Assembly: GCA_963707695.1 (NCBI GenBank)
Contig: CAVPQY010000004.1
Location: 744,001 to 808,000 of the forward strand
Reading direction: 5' to 3'
From: JAOPZW01 sp963707695
GTDB lineage: Bacteria > Actinomycetota > Thermoleophilia > Solirubrobacterales > Solirubrobacteraceae
DNA length: 64,000 nucleotides
How positions within the stretch are numbered: the first letter of the stretch is position 1; each line of letters begins with the position of its first letter. Below, in pieces: positions 53,840 through 63,089 of this stretch. A program made the position numbers and the translations under genes. Below the pieces are notes generated by a model. The model was given only the letters and a program-made list of their open reading frames with translations, did not search any database and was not told where the DNA came from.

Positions 53840-53896
53840 CGGCCCGTTCCTCTCCTGGACGCCATTCATGCTCCGGAGCTTCGGGCGCAGGAGGAC

Positions 53897-53923
53897 GACT
53901 CGTCATCACGCGTTCTGCGTGAT
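53897..53923 (-). promoter_or_regulatory. Five-copy element, copy before GH15
   Basis: On the minus strand ATCACGC, AGAAC, GCGTGAT, then GACGAGTC. The dyad has perfect 7-bp arms and the same AGAAC spacer as the DoxX copy. It is 57 bp before the preferred ATG at 53839 (27 bp before the ATG at 53869). The rest of 53924-54159 shows no gene. Confidence 0.75.
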
Positions 53924-54159
53924 TGCACGCCGGCGCTGACGCGCGGGCCGTCGCCGGGCGGGCGGACCAGCAGCCGCCTGATGCGGTGGGCGTCGAGCTG
54001 CTCAAGCCGCAAGCGCGCGCCGCCGGCCTCGCTTCGTCGCCCTCTTGGTCCGGCGGCCGAGTCCGACGCGGACCGTTCGCCCCGATGCGATTTCGGGCCC
54101 TTCAGGCCGTTGAGCAGCGTGTCATGCGCCACGCCGCGCGGGCGGCGGCTGCTGACGCG

Positions 54160-55254
<1,095 letters not shown>

Positions 55255-55276
55255 CGGGTTGCCCGGTGACGAGCGC

Positions 55277-55513
55277 TCAGGCCTCGAGGTCGCGGTGCGG
55301 CGCGTCGCTGAGCACCTTCAGGCTCTCGGCGCCGTCCTGCGCGATGGCACGGTTGGCGCTCTCGAGGCTCCTCTTGAGGTGCAGCCGGCTTCGCGCCGGC
55401 GCCTTCCGCGCGCCTCGCGCCTCGGCCCGCTCTTCGAGCCAGACCGCTGCCGCCCTGCCGGCGGAGTGCGAGTTCGCCTCCAGCCGGTCGTTCTGATCGC
55501 TTCCGTCGCTCAT
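55277..55513 (-). CDS. Small hydrophilic hypothetical protein
   Basis: 78 residues, charged, no membrane segment, not recognised. Middle AVWLEERAEARGARKAPARS, tail GAESLKVLSDAPHRDLEA. ATG preceded by AGGAG. Followed by the AI-2E gene after 22 bp; a copy of the five-copy element lies 49 bp upstream. Confidence 0.6.
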   Translation of the reverse strand: MSDGSDQNDRLEANSHSAGRAAAVWLEERAEARGARKAPARSRLHLKRSLESANRAIAQDGAESLKVLSDAPHRDLEA

Positions 55514-55562
55514 CGCAGACTCCTGGGTTCGGTCACGCCCCGAGCCTGCCCCGGGAGCGGAT

Positions 55563-55589
55563 GAGCGGTCATCACGCAGTCTGCGTGAT
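55563..55589 (-). promoter_or_regulatory. Five-copy element, copy before the 78-residue gene
   Basis: On the minus strand ATCACGC, AGACT, GCGTGAT, then GACCGCTC and ATCCG. Perfect 7-bp dyad arms; 49 bp before the ATG at 55513. The adjoining 55590-55707 holds nothing else recognisable. Confidence 0.75.
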
Positions 55590-55707
55590 GTGCGCCACCC
55601 TCGCCGGACATCGGCCGCCGGATCGGCTCACCCGCGTCAGCGCTCCGTCCGCCACGGAACACGACGTGCCGCGGCAAGCGCAGCGGCACCGCCTCGGGCT
55701 CGGGGGA

Positions 55708-56688
55708 TCAGCGCCTCCGCCGCGACAACCGCCGGTCGCCCGTGAGGAACGGACGCACCAGGAGACGCCACGACAGCGCGGCCGTCGCGACCGGCACGAT
55801 GAACCCGAGGAGCCAGAAGGCGAGCTGACTGTCGACCTGGTCGACCATCCACCCGAAGTTCATGCCGAAGAACCCGGTGATGAACGTCAGCGGCACGAAG
55901 ATCGTCGCGACGATGCTCACCACGTAGGCTCGCTCGTTCAACTGGAGGTCGAGGAACATGCCCATCGCGTTCGCGGCGGCGTCGATCGACGTGAGCAGGC
56001 GGCTGACCTGCTCTTCGAGCCGGTCGAGGTTCGCCTCTTCGGAGGCACCGAAGCCGCGAAGCGCTCCGATCTCGAGGGCGACACGCTCGAAGACTGCCTG
56101 CTCTGCTCGCACCCAGCGCCTCATCGTCGCGAGCCTGCCGCCGGTGGTCCGCAGGGTGGCCCTGGAGACGCCTCTGCCGTCGTCCTCGGTCCAGGCCTCG
56201 CCGAGGGCGTCCAGCCTCAGTTCGACCTCGTCGAGCGCGTCGGAGGTGGTGGCGAGCATGGCGTCGAGCACCGAGTACACGACGTACCGCTTGCTCCGCT
56301 CGGGCGGAAGATCGGGAGCCAGCATGGCCGGCAGCGAGACTCGCTCGTCGTGCAGCGTAAGCAGGTAGTCGCTCGTGACGACGACGTGGACCTCAATGGG
56401 CCGGAGGCGGTACCCGGCCGCCGCCTCCTCTTCCGCCTCGAGCGCGAGGTAGCAGCGGAGCGCGAAGACGACGGACTCTCCGTCAGCATGAAAGGCCCGC
56501 GAGGCGTAGCCGTCGCGCGTTCTCCGCAGAGCGGCGAGCGCACGCTCTGGAACATCGAGGGTCTCGACCAGATCCTCGCGATCCGTGGCGCTGAGCGAGG
56601 CGTCCAGCCAGAAGAAGCGGCCCTGGGTCCGCAGTGCGGCGGCACGTTCACGCTCGGCGTCGCCGAGGCCGTAGAGGACCTCCGTCAC
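55708..56688 (-). CDS. CorA-like divalent cation transporter
   Basis: 326 residues. A long cytoplasmic N-terminal domain, then two C-terminal membrane helices: the first ends in the signature GMN (TFITGFFGMNFGW, about residue 275) and the second is FWLLGFIVPVATAALSW. It should carry Mg2+ (or Co2+/Zn2+) as a pentamer. The tail is very basic (RRLSRRRR). ATG start; no copy of the five-copy element lies upstream. Confidence 0.9.
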   Translation of the reverse strand: MTEVLYGLGDAERERAAALRTQGRFFWLDASLSATDREDLVETLDVPERALAALRRTRDGYASRAFHADGESVVFALRCYLALEAEEEAAAGYRLRPIEVHVVVTSDYLLTLHDERVSLPAMLAPDLPPERSKRYVVYSVLDAMLATTSDALDEVELRLDALGEAWTEDDGRGVSRATLRTTGGRLATMRRWVRAEQAVFERVALEIGALRGFGASEEANLDRLEEQVSRLLTSIDAAANAMGMFLDLQLNERAYVVSIVATIFVPLTFITGFFGMNFGWMVDQVDSQLAFWLLGFIVPVATAALSWRLLVRPFLTGDRRLSRRRR

Positions 56689-57302
56689 GGCCCCTCAGAC
56701 TACGGAGAGGCCCGGCGGCCAGGAAGCCGGAGTTCGCGGGCGCGGTTCGACCGCCTCGCCGGGCGCCGCGGCCACGCCCCCGGCCAGCCTGTACGACCGA
56801 CGACCGGCGCCCGCCCGAGCACGGACCCGTCCGCACCGACGCCGCCGTCGTCGTGGCCATCACCGCCTGCCTCCACCGACACGATGTGCTTCGAGCCGTG
56901 CCGAACACCACTCCGCCCGCCGTTGGCCCCGCGCCCGCGCCTTCCGGACCAACCGCAGCGAACACGGCTCCGGCCCCCACCCCAACTCAGCGACCCCTGG
57001 CCGGAGCAGCCCACCGGACCTCCGTCATCCCTCGCGGCCGCCCATCCCGGGAGATGTCCCAGGCTGAGCGGCGCGCCGTCAGTCGGTGAGCGCGGCGGCG
57101 CCGACGGCGCGACGAGGCGGTCGCCGGGCCACCCGAAGCGTAGGCGGGCGTCCGGGTGAGCTGACGAGGCAGGCTAGGAGGCGGCTTTCGTCCGCTAGCC
57201 CGGACGGCATCTGGTCGAGATCGGGAGGATGCAGCCGCGCACGCGTCCGGTGGCCAGGCGATGCCCGGCCACCGGGGGAGCGACTCGATGATGCTCAGGC
57301 GA
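56689..57302. other. Gap without a supported gene
   Basis: 614 bp upstream of the CorA gene and downstream of the coiled-coil gene. Several frames are open because of GC content, but none shows recognisable protein features or a start with a ribosome-binding site. No repeat, hairpin or RNA gene was recognised. Confidence 0.5.
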
Positions 57303-57728
57303 CTACGTCGCGGCGGCCACGGAATCGGCGTTCATCCGCGCCAGCTGCGCGTCGAGGACCGCGTACTCGGCCTCGTCGATCGCCGCAGCGGCGAAGTCGA
57401 CCGCGTCCTCCGCGTTCGCCTCGGCCCAGTCGGCCTCGTACTCGGCGTCCGCGCGGTCGAGCTTCGCCTTCTTCTCATCCATGCGCTGGCGAATCTTCCG
57501 GGTGTGCGCATCCCAATCGCCCTGGACCTGCTGCCAACGCGACTCGGCGCCCTCCTTGGTCTCCTGCGAGTGCGCACGCATCTGGGCCGACTGCTCGTCG
57601 GCCTTGTTGCGCGCCGCGTCGACATGGGCCTGCAACTTCGCCTTGTCCTGCGACGCCGCTGTCTTGACCTCGGCCATGGCCTGATCGAGCTGGACGCCAA
57701 GCCTCTCGAACCTGTCAGATGCCGACAT
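57303..57728 (-). CDS. Coiled-coil protein of unknown function
   Basis: 141 residues, almost all helical: charged coiled coil at about 15-100 (LQAHVDAARNKADEQSAQM, RKIRQRMDEKKAKLDRADA), then a conserved-looking acidic tail NAEDAVDFAAAAIDEAEYAVLDA. Such proteins are widespread in actinobacteria without known function. ATG preceded by AAGGAGGAAAGC; an open frame runs further up into the regulatory element but is rejected. Element copy 50 bp upstream. Confidence 0.65.
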   Translation of the reverse strand: MSASDRFERLGVQLDQAMAEVKTAASQDKAKLQAHVDAARNKADEQSAQMRAHSQETKEGAESRWQQVQGDWDAHTRKIRQRMDEKKAKLDRADAEYEADWAEANAEDAVDFAAAAIDEAEYAVLDAQLARMNADSVAAAT

Positions 57729-57778
57729 GCTTTCCTCCTTGCGTTGGATGACGCGGTCAAGGTGCGCCCTGGACGGGT

Positions 57779-57805
57779 GAGCTGTCGTCACCCGGTTTGC
57801 GTGAT
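57779..57805 (-). promoter_or_regulatory. Five-copy element, copy before the coiled-coil gene
   Basis: On the minus strand ATCACGC, AAACC, GGGTGAC, then GACAGCTC overlapping and ACCCG. One mismatch in the right arm; 50 bp before the ATG at 57728. The remaining 57806-58062 contains no recognised gene. Confidence 0.7.
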
Positions 57806-58062
57806 TCGGCTCGCACGAACCGGCACGTCGACGAGAACGGCAACGATCCGAACCGGTGGCCCTGGTTGTGGACCCGGTACCGCCGCCGGACGGGCCGGCT
57901 CGCGCCGGCGTACGAGACGTCAGCGCTTGAGTGACGGGACGTGACCACCGGGAGGCCGAGCAACCCGGCGGACGAGGCGGGCGCTGCAGGGCGGGCCGGC
58001 GCGCCGCTCGCGCAGAGCGATCCGCTGGCGCTCGTCCGGCGGTCCGGGCTAAATGCGTGGCA

Positions 58063-59838
58063 ATGGCTTCCCAGGTCCCTCCGGGCGGCGCCGAGACGGC
58101 GGCTCCTCCTCGGCCTTCGCCGCGTGCAGCGCTGCTGTTCCCCTCGTTGCGCGGATATCAGCGCTCGTGGTTGCGGGGCGACCTCGTCGCCGGCCTGACG
58201 GTCTGGGCGATCCTGGTGCCGCAGGCGCTCGCGTACGCGACCATCGCGGGGGTGTCGCCCGTCGTGGGCCTCTACGCCGCGCCGGGCGCGCTCCTGCTCT
58301 ACGCGGCGCTGGGCAGCTCGCGACATCTCGTGATCGGGCCGATGGCGGCGACCGCGGTCCTCTCGGCCGCCACGGTGGCCGACCTCATCCCGTCGGGTGA
58401 CAGCCGCTTCGCCGCGTTCACCGCGGCCCTGGCCATCACGGCCGGCGTGGCGGCGCTCGCGGCGGGGCTGCTGCGCCTCGGCTTCCTGGCGAACTTCATC
58501 AGCCAGCCGGTCCTGAAGGGCTTCATCATCGGCCTGGCGCTGACGATCATCGTCGGCCAGCTCCCCAAGCTCTTCGGGATCAGCCACGGCAGCGGCGACT
58601 TCTTCGAGCAGGCCTGGCACTTCGTGACGCATCTGGGAGAGACGCAGGGGCTGACGCTGCTCGTCGGCGCCCTCTCGCTGGGGTTGATCCTCGGCCTCGG
58701 GCGGTGGCTCCCGGTCGTCCCGGGGTCCCTGGCCGCCGTGGTGCTGGCGATCGCCGCGGTCAAGGTCTTCGGCGTCGACGTCCCGACGGTCGGGCACATC
58801 GGCAGCGGGCTGCCGTCGCTCGGCGCCCCCGACATCGGGCTCGGCGATGCCGGCGGGCTGGCCGCCGGGGGCCTCGGCGTGATGCTGATCGCGTTCGCCG
58901 AGGGGCTGGGCGCCGCCAAGGCGTTCGCGGCCGGCGGCCAGGAGCGGATCGACGCCAACCGCGAGCTGGTCGCGCTCGGCGGCGCGAACGTCGCCTCGGG
59001 CCTCTGCAGCGGGATGGTGGTCGCGGGCAGCCTCTCGAAGACCGCGGTCAACGCCTCGGCCGGCGGGCGGACGCAGCTCTCGGCCCTGCTCGCGGGAGCG
59101 CTCGCCGTCGTCGCGCTGCTGTTCTTGACCGGACCCTTCGAGGACCTCCCCACGACGACGCTGGCCGCCATCGTCATCGCCGCCGTCGTCGGGCTGGTCG
59201 ACGTGCGCGCCGTGCTCGCGCTCTACCACACCTACACCAAGCGCCTCGGGCGCGAGTACGGCTGGGTCGCGCGCCCGGACTTCATCGCCGCCCTGGCCGC
59301 GCTCCTGGGGGTGCTGGTGCTCGGCACCTTGCGTGGGCTGTTCGCCGGCATCGGCGTCTCGCTGCTGCTCCTCATCTACCGGGCCTCGCGCCCCTATGTC
59401 GCGGTCCTCGGCCGAACGCCCGGGCCGGACGGGACCTACCGGGACGTCGAGCGCCACGCCGACGCCCACCCGCCCGACGACATCGTGGTGCTGCGCATCG
59501 AGAGCGGCCTCTACTTCGCCAACGCCGACAACGTCCGCGCGCAGATCCTCGAGGCCGGCGCCCGCGAGGGCCTGCGCGCCGTGATCCTCGACGCCGAGAC
59601 CACCCCGTTCGTGGACGTCACCGCAGCGCGCGTGCTCGCCGACACCCGTGACGAGCTCGACGCACGAGGGGTCCGCCTGCTGCTCGCATGCAACGTCGGC
59701 CAGGTCCGCGACGTGCTCCGCTGCACCACCGACGACAGCGACCTGACCGCGTCCTACCCCACGATCGACGCCGCCGTCCAGGCCGTCTGCGCGCGGGGCG
59801 CGACCCGGCGGCCCGCACCGGACGGCACCGGTCGGTGA
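58063..59838 (+). CDS. SulP family anion transporter with STAS domain
   Basis: 591 residues. SulP core of about 10-14 helices with DLVAGLTVWAILVPQALAYA, GLYAAPGALLLYAALGSSRH, NFISQPVLKGFIIGLALTII and GMVVAGSLSKTAVNASAGGRTQ. A C-terminal STAS domain (about 470-580) has VVLRIESGLYFANADNVR and FVDVTAARVLADTRDEL. Likely sulfate, bicarbonate or another anion. ATG at MASQVPPGG, the start nearest the first helix. Divergent from the coiled-coil gene; no element copy faces it. Confidence 0.9.
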   Translation: MASQVPPGGAETAAPPRPSPRAALLFPSLRGYQRSWLRGDLVAGLTVWAILVPQALAYATIAGVSPVVGLYAAPGALLLYAALGSSRHLVIGPMAATAVLSAATVADLIPSGDSRFAAFTAALAITAGVAALAAGLLRLGFLANFISQPVLKGFIIGLALTIIVGQLPKLFGISHGSGDFFEQAWHFVTHLGETQGLTLLVGALSLGLILGLGRWLPVVPGSLAAVVLAIAAVKVFGVDVPTVGHIGSGLPSLGAPDIGLGDAGGLAAGGLGVMLIAFAEGLGAAKAFAAGGQERIDANRELVALGGANVASGLCSGMVVAGSLSKTAVNASAGGRTQLSALLAGALAVVALLFLTGPFEDLPTTTLAAIVIAAVVGLVDVRAVLALYHTYTKRLGREYGWVARPDFIAALAALLGVLVLGTLRGLFAGIGVSLLLLIYRASRPYVAVLGRTPGPDGTYRDVERHADAHPPDDIVVLRIESGLYFANADNVRAQILEAGAREGLRAVILDAETTPFVDVTAARVLADTRDELDARGVRLLLACNVGQVRDVLRCTTDDSDLTASYPTIDAAVQAVCARGATRRPAPDGTGR

Positions 59839-59931
59839 CCCGGCTCACGGGTCGCGACGGCGGCACTGACGGCGCGCGCGGGTGACGTCAGCGCGGCGCG
59901 GCGCGTCTCCCCCCGGCCGCCCGCGCCTTGC

Positions 59932-60874
59932 TCAGAAGATCGCGATGGGGTTGAGCGGCGACCCGGTGCCGCCCGGGATGCGCAGCGGCGCGGCCACGAC
60001 CAGGAACGCCCAGCGGTTCGTCCGCTCGCAGACCACGCGAAGATCCTCGAACTGCAGGTAGTCGAGCAGGTGCACGCCCATCGCGTTGAGTGCGAGGACG
60101 TGAATGGGAAAGGCGACACCCTCGGTGGTGCTCGGTGCCGTGTCGCTGTTGCCGTCGGATCCGAGGGCGGCGACGCCCCGCTCGGCCACGAATGGCATCG
60201 CGGTGGGATGCAGGCCGGCCTTCGCGGTGGCGGTTTCCCACGGTCCGAGCTCGGCGAGGCGCCGAGCGTGCCCGGTGCGCACGAGGAGGATGTCGCCCTC
60301 GCGGACCGTCACGCCCTGCGCGGCCTCGGCGGCCTCGAGATCGGCGCGGAACACGTGCTCCCCAGGTTCGAGCCAGCGTGCGCCGCGGAGAGGCGGGATG
60401 TCGAGGAGGACGCCCCGCCCCACCAGCCCGTTCGCAAGAACGTCGATGGTGTCCACGCTCGCGCCCTTGGAGGTGACGGCGTCCTGGGGCCTGCCGTTGT
60501 ACAGCGACCCGTCGTAGGCCACGTGACACAGCGCGTCGATGTGGCGTGTGTCCGTCGTTGTGGTAGTCGACGCCGACGTAGTCCTTGGAGAACCGCAGCC
60601 CGAGGCCGGTGTCGGTGTCGGCGAGCATGGTCATGTGCACGTCCGCGGGCTCGGGGTGCGAGGCACCCGGTTCGGTCGCGAGCGGCAGGCTCAGGGAGAC
60701 CGTGACGCCATCGCGCACGAGTCCTGCAGCCGCCGCCACCCGGTCCGCGGTCAGGTGGTGCAAGGCCCCGCGATCGTCAGCCGCGCCCCAACGACCCCAG
60801 GTGCTCAGTTCGGCGAACAGGGCCCGGAACTCGTCGGCGCCGACGGACAGCCGGGGTTCGCTGCGATCGTTCAC
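59932..60874 (-). pseudogene. Cyclase family (kynurenine formamidase-like) protein with a one-base frameshift
   Basis: From GTG 60874 the frame reads VNDRSEPRLSVGADEFRALF, WGAADDRGALHHLT and VSLSLPLATEPGA, and then VGVDYHNDGHT. An extra C near 60535 shifts it, and the other frame continues HIDALCHVAYDGSLYNG, VREGDILLVRTGHARR and FPIHVLALNAMGVHLLDYLQ to the stop. The break falls in the metal-binding HxxxHID motif. Repaired length is 313, normal for cyclase (PF04199) proteins. Pseudogene or sequencing error. Confidence 0.75.
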
Positions 60875-60878
60875 GGTG

Positions 60879-61148
60879 CTAGGCCGGAGCCGGCCCCCAG
60901 CCTCGGCCCCCTGCCCGCAGCTGAGAACAGCTCCTCGTCGACCGGGGCGTGGGATCGGCCACGATCGCCACCGCTCCAGGCGCGTACGCGTGCAGCCCCG
61001 GTGCGTCGGCCGGAGCGCCGCCGGTCTCGACCACGAAGCGCTGCTCGAGCAGCCGAACGCCCACGGCCGGCAGCGTACCCGCCGGGACCACCCGGGGCCC
61101 GTGCGAAAGCATCGCGCCAAGCGTTCGGCCGATGCCCTCAGGCCCCAT
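60879..61148 (-). CDS. Possible hypothetical protein or gene fragment
   Basis: 89 codons from ATG 61148: MGPEGIGRTLGAMLSHGPRV, then LPAVGVRLLEQRFVVETGGA and LHAYAPGAVAIVADP. The composition is protein-like over the first 65 residues and the reading stays plausible for some codons upstream, so it may be the tail of a decayed gene. Not recognised. Ends 4 bp before the cyclase start. The interval 61149-61387 holds no other supported gene. Confidence 0.35.
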   Translation of the reverse strand: MGPEGIGRTLGAMLSHGPRVVPAGTLPAVGVRLLEQRFVVETGGAPADAPGLHAYAPGAVAIVADPTPRSTRSCSQLRAGGRGWGPAPA

Positions 61149-61387
61149 GGACGCCCGCTCACCGCCTCCCAAGCGCGCCGGGAGCGACTCGAGGGGCTCC
61201 TCCGTGCCCGAGCCGCCAGGACACAGCCGTCGTCGCGGCGCGCCGTGCGGCTCCCCAAGCGCGCGGCGAAGTCTGAGTAGCACTCGCCGGCGCTGCTGCG
61301 CGCCGTACCTCAGTCCCGGGGAACTCGCGCGAAGGCACCGAAGATCTCGATGTCGGCGACCTCGACCGAGGTCGTGGACCGGATGCA

Positions 61388-61975
61388 TCACTGCATGCCG
61401 AGGGCTTCGAGCGAGAGCTCCTCCAGGCCGACGGAAGAGCACCACCGGGTGATCTGGTCGGCGGTGAAGCCCAGCCACACGTCGGCATGCTCGACGCGCA
61501 TCCACTCGTACGGATGCTCGACCTCATCGCAGATCGCCACGGTCCCGCCCGGCCGGACCGCCCGCTTCATCTCGGCCAACATGGCAGCCGGATCCTCGGC
61601 GTGGTGCAGCACCATGTTCGCGAACGCGGCGTCCACCGAGTCGTCCCCGAGGGGAAGTCGGGCGGCATCCCCCTCGAGCAGGTCGACGTTCTCGATGCCG
61701 AGCGCAGCCAGGTTCTGGCGAGCGACCGCGAGCATCTCGGCCGAGGTGTCGACGCCGATGACGCGGCCGACGCGGGGCGCCATGCCGGCAGCGACGAACC
61801 CTGTGCCCGTCCCGACGTCGGCCACGACCATCGACCGGTCAACCTGCGCGGCGGCGGCCATCCGGTCGATGACGCGCTCGTCGTAGTAGGACAGGCGCAT
61901 GGCGTCCCACTGGGAAGCCACCCGGTCGAAGAAGCCCTTGACCTCTGCCGCGCTCAGGCCCGCCACGATCGACAC
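61388..61975 (-). CDS. Class I SAM-dependent methyltransferase
   Basis: 195 residues. Motif I VADVGTGTGFVAAGM near residue 50, acidic motif II IGVDTSAEML, LEGDAARLPL, and FANMVLHHAEDP as in UbiE/Methyltransf_11 proteins. The N-terminal FFDRVASQWDAMRLSYYD suggests the ArsM/small-molecule type. The C-terminus is short. GTG start assumed. Substrate unknown. Confidence 0.82.
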   Translation of the reverse strand: MSIVAGLSAAEVKGFFDRVASQWDAMRLSYYDERVIDRMAAAAQVDRSMVVADVGTGTGFVAAGMAPRVGRVIGVDTSAEMLAVARQNLAALGIENVDLLEGDAARLPLGDDSVDAAFANMVLHHAEDPAAMLAEMKRAVRPGGTVAICDEVEHPYEWMRVEHADVWLGFTADQITRWCSSVGLEELSLEALGMQ

Positions 61976-62118
61976 GGTCGCAGATGAGCCGTGGCTCGGA
62001 CACCGTGGGACGTACGGACCCCGGACGGCGGCGCTCGTCCTGGACCCGGAGGCGCTGCGCGGCGATGATCCCGGGCGCAGGGGCGCGAGCGAGCACGACC
62101 GACGACGGAGGTCGCACG

Positions 62119-62418
62119 ATGATCGTCATGTTCACCGCCCGCCGGCTCAAGCCGGGGGCCTTCGACCAGTTCCGCCGAGCGTGGGACCCGGGCGACGAGA
62201 AGCCGCCCGGCTTCCAGCGCGCGTACCACGCGCGCAACATCCGCGACGACGACGAGGTCATCTCCTTCGGGCTGTTCGACATGACCATCGAGGACTACCG
62301 CCGCTGGCGTGCGGAGGCCGACGCGGCGGAGACGGAGCGCGTCGACCGGCTCTCGGGGTTCGTGGAGAACGAGCACGTCTCCGGCGTGTACGAGGTCCTC
62401 GACGTCGTCGAGGAGTAG
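62119..62418 (+). CDS. Small dimeric alpha/beta-barrel-like protein
   Basis: 99 residues. MIVMFTARRLKPGAFDQFRRAW, DEVISFGLFDMTIEDYRRWR and EVLDVVEE fit the ferredoxin-like fold of antibiotic-biosynthesis-monooxygenase-type proteins, but key family residues cannot be assigned. ATG preceded by GACGGAGG. Stands alone, divergent from the methyltransferase. Confidence 0.6.
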   Translation: MIVMFTARRLKPGAFDQFRRAWDPGDEKPPGFQRAYHARNIRDDDEVISFGLFDMTIEDYRRWRAEADAAETERVDRLSGFVENEHVSGVYEVLDVVEE

Positions 62419-62571
62419 CCCGTCCTGGGCAGGACGCCTAGGCACCTGCGACGGCGTGCGGCGGATCCTGACCGCGCGCGTTGACTTCCCGGACCACCCC
62501 GAGCACGATCGCGAGGACGTCCGGCGCGCCGTCGTCACGATCATCCATCACACCATCGAAGGAGGGACGGG

Positions 62572-63024
62572 ATGTTCGGAACCCCGTCTGATCGTCGGCG
62601 CGCCCTCGCGGTCGCCGGCACGGCGCTCGGGCTGCTGTGGGCGAGCACCGGGACCGCCGCCGCGCACGTCGCGACGTGCGTCGAGGATGTCAATCCCCAC
62701 GGCCAGACGACCCCGCCGGCCGGCTCGACGACGCTCCCCGGGCCGAACGGCGGCCAGAACGAGGATGGCTTCTACCTCATCGGCTCGGACGTCGGCACGC
62801 CCGTGACCGTCGTCACGGGCGGCGTCACCTTCGGGCCGTACCCGAGCGGCACGGTCGTCAAGTACACCCAGGCCCTGGGTGCGACGCCCACCCAGAAGAG
62901 CATCGGCAGCACGAACGGCCAGGCCGGTGCGGTGGTCGTGCACATCACGGGCCCCGACGAGCTCGTCGTCCAGACGGTCGACTTGAACACGACGACGTGC
63001 TACGTCCCGCCGCCACCGAAGTGA
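62572..63024 (+). CDS. Exported hypothetical protein
   Basis: 150 residues. Signal peptide with twin-Arg-like DRRRALAVAGTALGLLWAS and cleavage near TAAAH. The mature part is a single beta-rich domain with two cysteines (ATCVED, TTTCYV) placed at its ends, likely forming a disulfide, and a proline tail. Strong GAAGGAGGG before the ATG. Not recognised. The RRR followed by a hydrophobic core could suit Tat or Sec export. Confidence 0.65.
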   Translation: MFGTPSDRRRALAVAGTALGLLWASTGTAAAHVATCVEDVNPHGQTTPPAGSTTLPGPNGGQNEDGFYLIGSDVGTPVTVVTGGVTFGPYPSGTVVKYTQALGATPTQKSIGSTNGQAGAVVVHITGPDELVVQTVDLNTTTCYVPPPPK

Positions 63025-63089
63025 CCTGAGCGGCGACCCGGGCCGGGGAGCGGCACGCCCCGGCCCGTAGGGCCGAGTTCAGCCGGTCG

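Noticed and set aside
60361..60385. Possible third att copy (AGGTTCGAGCCAGC)
   Set aside because: Only the T-loop-like GGTTCGAGCC matches. It lies inside the cyclase coding sequence and lacks the rest of the 44-bp repeat.
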